The notes under the pieces are model-generated. The model saw only the letters and a list, made by a program, of their open reading frames with translations. It was not told the DNA's origin and did not search any database. A DNA stretch of 7,325 nucleotides from JBGPLJ01 sp041486385 (lineage in GTDB: Bacteria; Pseudomonadota; Gammaproteobacteria; Steroidobacterales; Steroidobacteraceae), in assembly GCA_041486385.1 (NCBI GenBank), contig JBGPLJ010000182.1, forward strand, positions 1-7,325. The letters are read 5' to 3'. A program made the translations under genes and the position numbers. Shown one piece after another: positions 1-5,934 of this stretch; position 1 is the stretch's first letter, and every line of letters begins with the position of its first letter.

Positions 1-1124
1 ACGAGCGCGCCGTCAGCGACCCCCGCCCGATCGATTGAAGTGACGATGCGATCGCCGGCCTTGAGCCCATCGAGCACCTCGGTGAAGTCCCAGTTGCCGA
101 TGCCGGTCTTGATTTCGCGCTTGACGGCCTTGCTGCTCTTCTCGTCGATGAGGTACACGCTCTTGCCTTCAATGAGTGCGGGCGTTGGCACGCGCAGGAC
201 GTTCTCGCGCACTGCCAGAATGATCTCCACGTCCGCGCTGTAACCGGGCAGCAGCGACTCGCGGCCCGCCTTGGTATCGATCTCCGCTTCAATCTCCACC
301 GTGCGCGCCTGCTTTTCGACATCCTGCACGTAGGGCGCGACGCGGCGCACGTGGCCGTCGAAATGCTTGCCGGGAAAGGCGTCGAGCGAAATGCGGGCGG
401 GCATTCCCGTGCGCACCTGCGGCGCGTCCACTTCATCGATCGGCGCGGTGATGTAGAGGCAGCTGTCGTCGATCAGATCGATCGAAGGCGGCGTCGGCAC
501 ACCGACCGGCGAAGGCGTCAAAAACTCGCCGAGCTCGCCATTGATCTCCGCAACTGTGCCCGCGAATGGCGCGCGCACGCGCGTGCGTTCGATTGTGGCG
601 CGCGCGGCATCCGTGCGGGACGCGGCAACCTGGATGTTCTGCGTAGCCGACCGGCAGCCGGCCTCTTGCGCGTCCGCTTCTCCGAAAGCACGTTGCGCGA
701 CATCCTCGGCCACCAGTTTCTGCGCGAGCATGCGCTGGTAGCGCTCCGCATCCACGCGCGCCACCTTCGCAGTTGCGCATGCCTCGGCAGCGCGGTCCCT
801 GGCCCCGACCCCATCGCGTTGTGCCAGCTCGAGCTGCGCCTGGTAGTCGCGATTCCACAGCTCGATCAATACCTGGTCGCGTTGCACCCGATCACCCTTG
901 TGCACGAGCAGCTTCGCGATCTGGCCGCCCGTTGATGGCGCCAGGCGCGCCCGCCGACAGGCGTTGATGGTGCCTGCGCGCGTGTTCGAAACGCTGGAAC
1001 GAACCGCGCCTTTCTCGACGGTCACCGCGGCGACGGCGACAGGCCGGGGGCGCACGCAAAAGGCGACAACCGCGCCGATCACGAGCACCGTTACGCCCAG
1101 CATGATCAGAGTTCTGCGTCGCAT
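1..1124 (-). CDS. HlyD/MacA-type efflux periplasmic adaptor subunit (3' end beyond the left edge)
   Basis: This frame is open from ATG at 1124 to the left edge, giving 374 residues without a stop. A short basic N-terminus (MRRR) is followed by one hydrophobic segment at about residues 6-23, so the protein is probably anchored in the inner membrane and reaches into the periplasm. It is not a lipoprotein, because VAFC is not a lipobox. A lipoyl/barrel-sandwich half lies at about 50-95 (GGQIAKLLVHKGDRVQRDQV). An alpha-helical hairpin spans about 95-180, and the second lipoyl half about 180-200 (TRVRAPFAGTVAEINGE). The beta-barrel and membrane-proximal parts follow (DSCLYITAPIDEVDAPQVR, then LLPGYSADVEI, then GLKAGDRIV). 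In this family the protein links an inner-membrane ABC or RND pump to an outer-membrane channel. Only a few tens of residues can be missing, judging by the usual length. The substrate is unknown. ABC ATPase and permease genes probably follow to the left (inference). No Shine-Dalgarno is seen; the ATG eight codons in (MLGV) is an alternative start. Confidence 0.9.
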   Translation of the reverse strand, partial: MRRRTLIMLGVTVLVIGAVVAFCVRPRPVAVAAVTVEKGAVRSSVSNTRAGTINACRRARLAPSTGGQIAKLLVHKGDRVQRDQVLIELWNRDYQAQLELAQRDGVGARDRAAEACATAKVARVDAERYQRMLAQKLVAEDVAQRAFGEADAQEAGCRSATQNIQVAASRTDAARATIERTRVRAPFAGTVAEINGELGEFLTPSPVGVPTPPSIDLIDDSCLYITAPIDEVDAPQVRTGMPARISLDAFPGKHFDGHVRRVAPYVQDVEKQARTVEIEAEIDTKAGRESLLPGYSADVEIILAVRENVLRVPTPALIEGKSVYLIDEKSSKAVKREIKTGIGNWDFTEVLDGLKAGDRIVTSIDRAGVADGAL

Positions 1125-1136
1125 TGGGACCGATCG

Positions 1137-1167
1137 TTGTCAGTGGCAGAGAGGCGCGAATTATAGT
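1137..1167 (+). promoter_or_regulatory. Candidate sigma-70 promoter for the AI-2E family gene
   Basis: A TTGTCA -35 box (1137-1142, 5 of 6 matches) and a TATAGT -10 box (1162-1167, 5 of 6) are separated by 19 bp, slightly longer than ideal. Transcription would start near 1174. That places the ATG at 1207 about 30 bases into the message and excludes the in-frame ATG at 1171 as a translated start. Assignment is by pattern only. Confidence 0.5.
1160..1165 (-). promoter_or_regulatory. Candidate -10 box for the efflux adaptor gene
   Basis: On the minus strand, positions 1165 to 1160 read TATAAT, an exact -10 consensus, about 35 bases upstream of the adaptor ATG at 1124. No convincing -35 box sits 15-20 bp further upstream. 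The box shares four base pairs with the plus-strand -10 at 1162-1167, so the two divergent genes may use one melting region. Confidence 0.4.
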
Positions 1168-1206
1168 GGAATGTGTCTCCGCGCCGCTTGTGAGACTCGA
1201 GGCTGC

Positions 1207-2271
1207 ATGCAATCGACTGTGTTCTACGCACGTACGTTCGCGCTGGCGGCTGCGGCGCTGCTCGGGTTTGCGTTATGGCGCATCTTTTCGCCCTTTCTGA
1301 GCGCGATCACCTGGGCGGCGTTCCTCGCCCTGCTGCTCTATCCCGTCAACGCCTGGTTGCGCCGCCGAATCGTTGGCAAACGCACCGGTGCCGCGGTAGT
1401 CGTGACCACGCTGACGCCGGTTGTCATTCTTGCGCCCGTCACGCTCCTTGCGATCACCTTCGTCAGCCAGGCGCGGGCACTTATTGTTCTCTTGCACGAC
1501 GAGGCCATTCACTACCAGATCAATTCACTGGACGACCTGCGCCAGTTCCCCGTGATTGCGCGCTTTTTTGCATGGTTGCAGACGAATTTCGGCGTGAGTG
1601 TGGCTGACATGCAGACCTGGGCGGTCGAACACGCACAGGAACTGCTGCAGCGCCTTGCGGGACTCGGCGGCAGCGTGTTTCTGGGTGCGCTTGGCACATT
1701 TGTCGGCTTCCTCCTCATGCTGTTCGTGCTGTTCTTCTTCCTGCGCGATGGCGACCGCATGGTGACCCGCGTCCGTGGCCTGATCCCGCTCGACGCGGAT
1801 CGAAAGCAGCAGCTGAGCGAGCATATCGCCGCCGTCACGCGCGCCGTCGTATTTGGCATCGGAGTGACTGCGGTCCTGCAGGGCACTATGGTCGGAATCG
1901 GATTTGCAGTGGTGGGACTCCCCTCACCCGTCGTCTTTGGTGCCGTGGCTGCGCTCCTGGCTATGGTGCCGGTCGGAGGCGCTGCGCTCATCTGGGTTCC
2001 CGGCGTACTGTGGGTCGGCTTTGCGAGCAATCGCTGGGGCTGGGCGATCGCGCTTCTTGTCTGGGGCCTCATTACCTCGACGCTCGACAATGTGGTGCGC
2101 CCCCTCGTGATATCGGGACGCGCGGAAGTATCGACACTCGCCGTATTTCTCGGCGTGCTGGGGGGCCTCTCGGCTTTCGGCACGATCGGCCTCGTGCTGG
2201 GCCCCGTGCTGCTCTCGCTCGCGATCGCCCTGATGCGCTTCGTCGAAGCCGAACAGAAGAGCAAAGCCTAG
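1207..2271 (+). CDS. AI-2E family transporter (PerM/YdiK/TqsA-like membrane protein)
   Basis: This is a 354-residue polytopic inner-membrane protein, a normal length for the family. Hydrophobic segments lie at about residues 8-24, 28-45, 62-86, 153-180, 212-236, 240-274, 278-292 and 308-345, with a soluble stretch at about 90-150 between the third and fourth. Family signatures are the FFFLRDGDRM turn near 177-185, the glycine- and proline-rich segment at 216-270 (VLQGTMVGIGFAVVGLPSP, then MVPVGGAALIWVPGVLW), and DNVVRPLVISGRA near 294-306. Family members have been linked to export of the quorum signal AI-2 (TqsA) and to ion/proton antiport, so the substrate here cannot be named. I chose the ATG at 1207 because it lies just after the predicted promoter and starts directly before the first helix. 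CGAGG at 1198-1202 is a weak ribosome-binding site. The frame is open upstream to 898, but that part runs antisense through the adaptor gene and is not coding. Confidence 0.9.
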   Translation: MQSTVFYARTFALAAAALLGFALWRIFSPFLSAITWAAFLALLLYPVNAWLRRRIVGKRTGAAVVVTTLTPVVILAPVTLLAITFVSQARALIVLLHDEAIHYQINSLDDLRQFPVIARFFAWLQTNFGVSVADMQTWAVEHAQELLQRLAGLGGSVFLGALGTFVGFLLMLFVLFFFLRDGDRMVTRVRGLIPLDADRKQQLSEHIAAVTRAVVFGIGVTAVLQGTMVGIGFAVVGLPSPVVFGAVAALLAMVPVGGAALIWVPGVLWVGFASNRWGWAIALLVWGLITSTLDNVVRPLVISGRAEVSTLAVFLGVLGGLSAFGTIGLVLGPVLLSLAIALMRFVEAEQKSKA

Positions 2272-2308
2272 CGGTGCCGGGCTGTCGCGGCAGCCGTGCT
2301 GTCGCTGA

Positions 2309-2314
2309 TAGAAT
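2309..2314 (+). promoter_or_regulatory. Candidate -10 box for uvrD, giving a near-leaderless transcript
   Basis: TAGAAT (2309-2314) matches the -10 consensus at 5 of 6 positions and lies 11 bases before the uvrD ATG. Transcription would begin near 2320-2321, leaving a leader of about 5 bases with no room for a Shine-Dalgarno sequence. No good -35 box is seen 16-18 bp upstream. The 54-base gap after the AI-2E gene also holds a weak 5-bp stem (2280-2284 with 2291-2295) without a T-tract. Read-through from the upstream gene is also possible. Confidence 0.4.
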
Positions 2315-2325
2315 TCGCGCCCCCT

Positions 2326-4479
2326 ATGGATGTCTCCTACCTCATCGATCCGCTGAATGACGCGCAGCGCGCCGCCGTGACGGCGCCGCTCGAACCGACG
2401 CTCGTGCTCGCCGGCGCGGGCAGCGGCAAGACCCGCGTGCTGACCCATCGGGTCGCCTGGCTGATCCAGGTCGAAGGCGTTTCGCCGCACGGCGTTCTCG
2501 CCGTCACCTTCACCAACAAAGCCGCGGGCGAAATGCGCGGCCGCATCGAGTCGCTCCTCGATCAATCGGCGGCGTCGCTCTGGATCGGCACTTTCCACGG
2601 CCTCGCGCACCGATTCCTGCGCATCCACTGGCGCGAGGCGAAGCTGCCGCAAAGCTTCCAGATCCTCGATTCCGAGGATCAGCTGCGACTGATGCGCAAG
2701 GTGCTGAAGGCCATGGAGCTCGATGAAACGCGCTGGGTGCCGAAGGAAGTCACGGGATTCATCAATGCACGCAAGGACGAGGGCCAGCGCGCGCGCGATC
2801 TGAAGGACAATGACGACCCGACGCGCCGCCAGTTCATTCGAATCTATCAGAGCTATCAGGACACCTGCGATCGCGCGGGCGTCGTCGACTTCGCGGAACT
2901 GCTGTTGAGGAACTTCGAGCTGCTGCGCGATAACGCCGCACTCCTCGAGCACTACCAGCAGCGCTTCGGTCACCTGCTGGTCGATGAGTTCCAGGACACC
3001 AACGGCATTCAATACGGCTGGTTGCGCCTGCTCGCCGGCCGCACCGGCCTGCCGTTCGTGGTCGGCGATGACGACCAGTCGATTTACCGCTGGCGTGGCG
3101 CGCGCGTCGAGAATCTCGTGCGTTTTCAGCGCGACTTTCCCACGGCCAAGCTCTTTCGTCTGGAGCAGAACTATCGCTCTACGGCCACGATTCTCAAGGC
3201 CGCAAACGCGCTCATCGAGCACAACACCGGTCGACTCGGCAAGAATCTCTGGACGAGCGGCGAAGACGGCGAAAAGATCCGGTTGTACGCGGCATTCAAC
3301 GAGCGTGACGAAGCCGACTTCGTGATCGCGCGCATCCGCGAGTGGGTGAAGGGCGGCGGCGAGCGCAGTCAGGTCGCGATCCTCTATCGCTCGAACGCGC
3401 AATCGCGCGTCTTTGAAGAGACGCTGATCAATGCCGCGATCCCGTATCGCGTCTACGGCGGACTGCGGTTCTTCGAACGCGCCGAAATCAAGGACGCACT
3501 CGCCTACTTGCGGCTGGTAACTTCGCGTGTCGACGACACATCATTCGAGCGCATCGTCAATCTGCCGCCGCGCGGCATCGGCGCACGGAGTCTCGAGATT
3601 CTGCGCTCCGCCGCGAAAGCGAACGCATGCCCGCTGTGGCAGGCGGCGCTTCTTACCGCGAACGCAGGCCTGGGCGCGAAGGCAGCGGGCGCCCTCGGGG
3701 AATTCATGATCCTGATCGAGCGCCTCGCCGCGGAAATCAAAGGCCTCGAGCTCCATGAGCAGGTCGATCATGTGATCCAGGCAAGCGGTCTGATCCCGCA
3801 CTACAAGCAGGAAAAGGGCGACAAGGGAGAGGCGCGCATCGAGAATCTGGCGGAACTTGTAAGCGCCGCGCGCGGCTTCAGTCCCGAAACTGAAACCGAT
3901 CTTGCGCCGCTCGATGCGTTTCTGGCTCATGCGGTACTCGAGTCGGGCGAAGGTCAGGCAGCGGCCTGGGAAGATTGCGTGCAGATGATGACGCTGCATA
4001 CGGCCAAGGGTCTGGAGTTTCCGGTGGTGTTCCTCGCCGGGCTCGAGGACGGGCTGTTTCCGCATCAGCGTTCCATCAATGATCCGGAGAGCATCGAGGA
4101 GGAACGCCGGCTCTGTTACGTCGGGATGACGCGCGCCATGCGCCAGCTTTATCTCACGTACGCGGAAAAGCGACGCCTGCACGGCATTGACAGCTACGGG
4201 GCGCTCTCGCGTTTCGTGCGCGAGATTCCTGAAGAACTCATCGAGGAAGTGCGCCCACGCATTCAAATATCGCGCCCGGTCTTCTCGCCACGCACGTCGC
4301 TCGTCGACGCGGACGTCTTCGGCTACAAGCTTGGGCAGCGCGTGCGCCATACCAAATTCGGCGACGGCGTCGTGTTGCGGCTGGAAGGCCAGGGATCCAA
4401 TGCCAGAGTGCAGGTCAACTTCGAGGCCCAGGGCACCAAGGAATTGATGCTCGCTTATGCCAACCTCGAGGCGCTTTAG
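2326..4479 (+). CDS. uvrD: DNA helicase II (UvrD), superfamily 1A 3'-5' helicase
   Basis: This 717-residue ATP-dependent helicase unwinds DNA 3' to 5'. It removes the excised oligonucleotide in nucleotide excision repair and separates the nicked strand in methyl-directed mismatch repair. The protein aligns with E. coli UvrD (720 residues) from MDVSYL to the end. Visible motifs are the Q motif (Q14), Walker A GAGSGKT with K35, TFTNKAAGEM, GTFHGLAHR, Walker B DEFQD (D220, E221), GDDDQSIYRWRGA (about 247-259), EQNYRST with R284, motif V TLHTAKGLEF (about 556-565) and motif VI YVGMTRAM (about 598-605). The C-terminus GYKLGQRVRHTKFGDG is the Tudor-like segment that binds partners such as UvrB and RNA polymerase in E. 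coli. I chose ATG 2326 because it restores the conserved MDVSYL start; the in-frame GTG at 2296 would precede the predicted transcript start. No canonical LexA box (CTGT-N8-ACAG) is present upstream. The 3' end overlaps the convergent LysR gene by 4 bases. Confidence 0.98.
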   Translation: MDVSYLIDPLNDAQRAAVTAPLEPTLVLAGAGSGKTRVLTHRVAWLIQVEGVSPHGVLAVTFTNKAAGEMRGRIESLLDQSAASLWIGTFHGLAHRFLRIHWREAKLPQSFQILDSEDQLRLMRKVLKAMELDETRWVPKEVTGFINARKDEGQRARDLKDNDDPTRRQFIRIYQSYQDTCDRAGVVDFAELLLRNFELLRDNAALLEHYQQRFGHLLVDEFQDTNGIQYGWLRLLAGRTGLPFVVGDDDQSIYRWRGARVENLVRFQRDFPTAKLFRLEQNYRSTATILKAANALIEHNTGRLGKNLWTSGEDGEKIRLYAAFNERDEADFVIARIREWVKGGGERSQVAILYRSNAQSRVFEETLINAAIPYRVYGGLRFFERAEIKDALAYLRLVTSRVDDTSFERIVNLPPRGIGARSLEILRSAAKANACPLWQAALLTANAGLGAKAAGALGEFMILIERLAAEIKGLELHEQVDHVIQASGLIPHYKQEKGDKGEARIENLAELVSAARGFSPETETDLAPLDAFLAHAVLESGEGQAAAWEDCVQMMTLHTAKGLEFPVVFLAGLEDGLFPHQRSINDPESIEEERRLCYVGMTRAMRQLYLTYAEKRRLHGIDSYGALSRFVREIPEELIEEVRPRIQISRPVFSPRTSLVDADVFGYKLGQRVRHTKFGDGVVLRLEGQGSNARVQVNFEAQGTKELMLAYANLEAL

Positions 4480-5444
4480 GGTCTTGGAAAGGCGTCCGCG
4501 ACCGTGCGCAGCCAATCGCGCAATACCTTGACCTTCGGCATCGCGAGGTACGCTTCGGGACAGACGAAGTAGTACGAGCGAGGACAGGGCGCCACGTTCT
4601 TGCTCGCCCGCACGAGCCGGCCGGACGCAAGATCGGCCGCCGCCAGCGACCAGCGCGTGAGCGCAAAGCCCTGGCCCTGTTCCGCGGCCGCGAGCACGGT
4701 CAGCGAATCGTCAAAGATGGAGCCACTTTCCTTCCAGTCGCGTTTGTTCGACGGCTGCAGCCAGAAATCCCAGGGCTCGTCGTCTGAACGCAGGAGAGGA
4801 CAGCGTTTGACGTCATGCTGCGACTCCATCAAACCATACTTGGCGAGGAGGTCCGGGCTGCACACCGGCAGGAACCACTCTTCCAGCATTTTTTCGTTGT
4901 AGAGATTCGGAGATTCGCGGTTCGCCATGCGCAGGGCCGCGTGAAAATTCGATTGGGTGAAATCGACCGGCTGGCGCGAAGTGTGAATGCGCAGATCGAT
5001 GTCGGGATTCTCGTCGTGAAACTGCGGCAAGCGCGGCAACAGCCACTTCTGCAGGAATGAGGCGATCGTACTGATATTGAGCGGACCGGCCGCGCGGTCC
5101 TCACGCACCTGCTGCATCGAAGTCTGCAGCTCCGCAAGCCCCCGGCGCACGCCGGGCAGCAGCCGCGCGCCCTCCGCGGTGAGCTCAACCGATCGACCCT
5201 TGCGCAGAAAGAGCGGAACCTGCAGGTAATCCTCGAGCGTCTTGATCTGCATGCTGACGGCGGCCGCGGTCACATGCAGAGCCTCCGCCGCTTCCGCAAA
5301 ACTCAAGCGACTGGCGACCGCTTCGAAGACCCGGAGCGCGTTCAAAGGCAGGCGATCGAATGCCAGGGAGCCTTCAGTTTTCCTGACTCCCCCATCAGTT
5401 CTTCCGTTTGCTGACTTTTTCGCTTTCGCCAAACTACGACCCAT
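4476..5444 (-). CDS. LysR-family transcriptional regulator, GcvA-like
   Basis: This is a 322-residue cytoplasmic DNA-binding regulator. A winged helix-turn-helix lies at about residues 33-92, beginning LPLNALRVFEAVASRLSF, the GcvA-type opening, with the helix-turn-helix at about 49-68 (FAEAAEALHVTAAAVSMQIK). A linker helix follows, then a two-lobed effector-binding domain from about 120 to 315 (PLNISTIASFLQKWLLPRL, FLPVCSPDLL, AAEQGQGFALTRWSL, SGRLVR). The inducer is unknown. Likeness to GcvA is in the fold and N-terminus and does not prove a role in glycine cleavage. A basic, low-complexity extension of about 30 residues precedes the domain. ATG 5444 is the first ATG; the frame extends to a TTG at 5483, which is a less likely start, and neither has a Shine-Dalgarno. 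The gene converges on uvrD (stop codons interleaved at 4476-4479) and diverges from the small exported protein at 5510, which is a plausible target. Confidence 0.93.
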   Translation of the reverse strand: MGRSLAKAKKSANGRTDGGVRKTEGSLAFDRLPLNALRVFEAVASRLSFAEAAEALHVTAAAVSMQIKTLEDYLQVPLFLRKGRSVELTAEGARLLPGVRRGLAELQTSMQQVREDRAAGPLNISTIASFLQKWLLPRLPQFHDENPDIDLRIHTSRQPVDFTQSNFHAALRMANRESPNLYNEKMLEEWFLPVCSPDLLAKYGLMESQHDVKRCPLLRSDDEPWDFWLQPSNKRDWKESGSIFDDSLTVLAAAEQGQGFALTRWSLAAADLASGRLVRASKNVAPCPRSYYFVCPEAYLAMPKVKVLRDWLRTVADAFPRP

Positions 5445-5509
5445 GGAAGAGAGAAATGGATACGGCGCCAGCCGCCCCGACAACCCAATCAGGCTCTAAG
5501 GAGACGGTC
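5445..5509. promoter_or_regulatory. Divergent intergenic region between the LysR gene and the small exported protein gene
   Basis: This 65-bp gap should hold both promoters if the genes are transcribed divergently, the usual arrangement for a LysR regulator and its target. I see no strong -35/-10 pair on either strand. A small perfect dyad CGGC-N4-GCCG (5463-5466 and 5471-5474) is the only symmetric element, and it is too short in GC-rich DNA to call an operator. Function is inferred from position. Confidence 0.35.
5498..5503 (+). promoter_or_regulatory. Strong Shine-Dalgarno sequence that fixes the start of the small protein
   Basis: AAGGAG at 5498-5503 lies 6 bases before ATG 5510. It is the best ribosome-binding site in the window; most other genes here lack one. 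It is the main evidence that the short reading frame is translated and that ATG 5510 is its start, although the frame is open back to 5408. Confidence 0.75.
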
Positions 5510-5701
5510 ATGAACAAGCAGCATTTCGCAGGAGTCCTCGCCACCCTTGCCATCACGGCATTGCAGTTCTACGCGCTGGAGGCGGGAAGCGCCACCACCT
5601 GGGCGGACCGCGGCAGCCCCGCGGTTGTCGAGACTGCCACGAATGGCGGCCGACTGGCAGGGCCGGCGGCCCACGACACTCTCTGTCACGTGCCGGTCTG
5701 A
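5510..5701 (+). CDS. Small hypothetical protein with signal-peptide-like N-terminus (63 aa)
   Basis: I do not recognise this protein. The start MNKQHF carries one lysine, followed by a hydrophobic stretch at about residues 7-25 (AGVLATLAITALQFYALEA) and small residues around AGSA (25-28), a plausible signal-peptidase I site. After cleavage about 35 residues would remain: small, polar, rich in Gly, Ala, Thr and Pro, with a single cysteine near the C-terminus (DTLCHVPV). It could equally stay in the membrane as a single-helix peptide. Support for coding is the strong Shine-Dalgarno, a clean charge-then-hydrophobic N-terminus and its place opposite a LysR gene. The latter half has no recognisable domain. 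A palindromic repeat begins 35 bases after the stop. Expression may be under the divergent LysR regulator (inference). Confidence 0.6.
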   Translation: MNKQHFAGVLATLAITALQFYALEAGSATTWADRGSPAVVETATNGGRLAGPAAHDTLCHVPV

Positions 5702-5735
5702 AGAACGTCAAATGCAGAAGGCTACCGAGACGGCC

Positions 5736-5788
5736 AGAGGCCAGGTTGGGAAGGTAGTTTGGAGAGGTGCCTTCCCAACCTGGCCTCT
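5736..5788. repeat. Perfect 19-bp inverted repeat (long hairpin), possibly a REP-like element
   Basis: The left arm AGAGGCCAGGTTGGGAAGG (5736-5754) is exactly complementary to the right arm CCTTCCCAACCTGGCCTCT (5770-5788). The spacer is 15 bases. A G-U pair and an A-U pair can extend the RNA stem by two, leaving an 11-base loop. No T-tract follows on either strand, so it is not a standard intrinsic terminator. It lies between the small exported protein and the trkA promoter. It could be a dispersed intergenic palindrome, the end structure of the small protein's mRNA, or a protein-binding site. No transposase gene is near. Confidence 0.85.
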
Positions 5789-5818
5789 CGCTCGTCCCTA
5801 AGAACCAGTCGACTCGTC

Positions 5819-5837
5819 AGGCCATGGTTTGGGAAGG
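5819..5837 (+). repeat. Degenerate third copy of the inverted-repeat arm
   Basis: AGGCCATGGTTTGGGAAGG (5819-5837) equals the inner part of the left arm (AGGCCAGGTTGGGAAGG) with two single T insertions. It lies 31 bases after the right arm and in the same orientation as the left arm. It suggests a repeat family that has duplicated and decayed here, though chance similarity is not excluded. Confidence 0.45.
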
Positions 5838-5855
5838 CGGCACCCAGCAGGCCGT

Positions 5856-5887
5856 TTGCCCTGCATCCGCCCCCCTTGCGCTAGAAT
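5856..5887 (+). promoter_or_regulatory. Candidate trkA promoter
   Basis: TAGAAT at 5882-5887 (5 of 6 matches to the -10 consensus) is the likely -10 box. The best -35 candidate is TTGCCC at 5856-5861, but the 20-bp spacing is long, so the -35 call is weak. Transcription would start near 5894, leaving a leader of about 40 bases before the GTG at 5935. At that point the sequence contains GGCGCC-GCC-GGCGCC (5892-5906), an all-GC stem able to form with a 3-base loop in the first transcribed bases. Confidence 0.4.
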
Positions 5888-5934
5888 GCGCGGCGCCGCC
5901 GGCGCCCGGCATTCAGCCAACCATTCGAACAGTC

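Noticed and set aside
351..935. 194-codon plus-strand frame and several neighbours before 1124
   Set aside because: The minus strand here encodes a complete, well-motifed efflux adaptor in a continuous frame. The plus-strand frames are Arg/Ala-rich shadows.
1056..1058. Lipoprotein cysteine (residue 23) in the efflux adaptor
   Set aside because: The preceding residues are Val-Ala-Phe. Phe directly before the Cys does not fit a lipobox.
898..1206. Upstream extension of the AI-2E frame (103 extra codons)
   Set aside because: It runs antisense through the adaptor gene and the divergent promoter region. The family's first helix begins right after ATG 1207.
2282..2293. Possible LexA/SOS box upstream of uvrD (CTG...CAG)
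   Set aside because: The two half-sites are only 6 bases apart, whereas the canonical box is CTGT-N8-ACAG (CTG-N10-CAG). No other match is present in the gap.
2296..2325. GTG start 10 codons upstream for uvrD
   Set aside because: ATG 2326 restores the MDVSYL start and the K35, D220, E221 and R284 numbering of E. coli UvrD. The GTG lies upstream of the predicted -10 box.
1924..3402. 492-codon open frame on the minus strand
   Set aside because: It is antisense to uvrD and the end of the AI-2E gene, both unmistakable. Its composition (Arg, Ala, Glu, His rich, no motif) is typical of antisense frames in GC-rich DNA.
5736..5788. Intrinsic terminator
   Set aside because: The stem is strong, but no run of T follows it on either strand.
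5767..5934. Upstream start for trkA (56 extra codons)
   Set aside because: It would translate the inverted repeat, the third repeat copy and the promoter. The extension is unlike TrkA N-termini, and GTG 5935 starts exactly at the conserved KIII strand.
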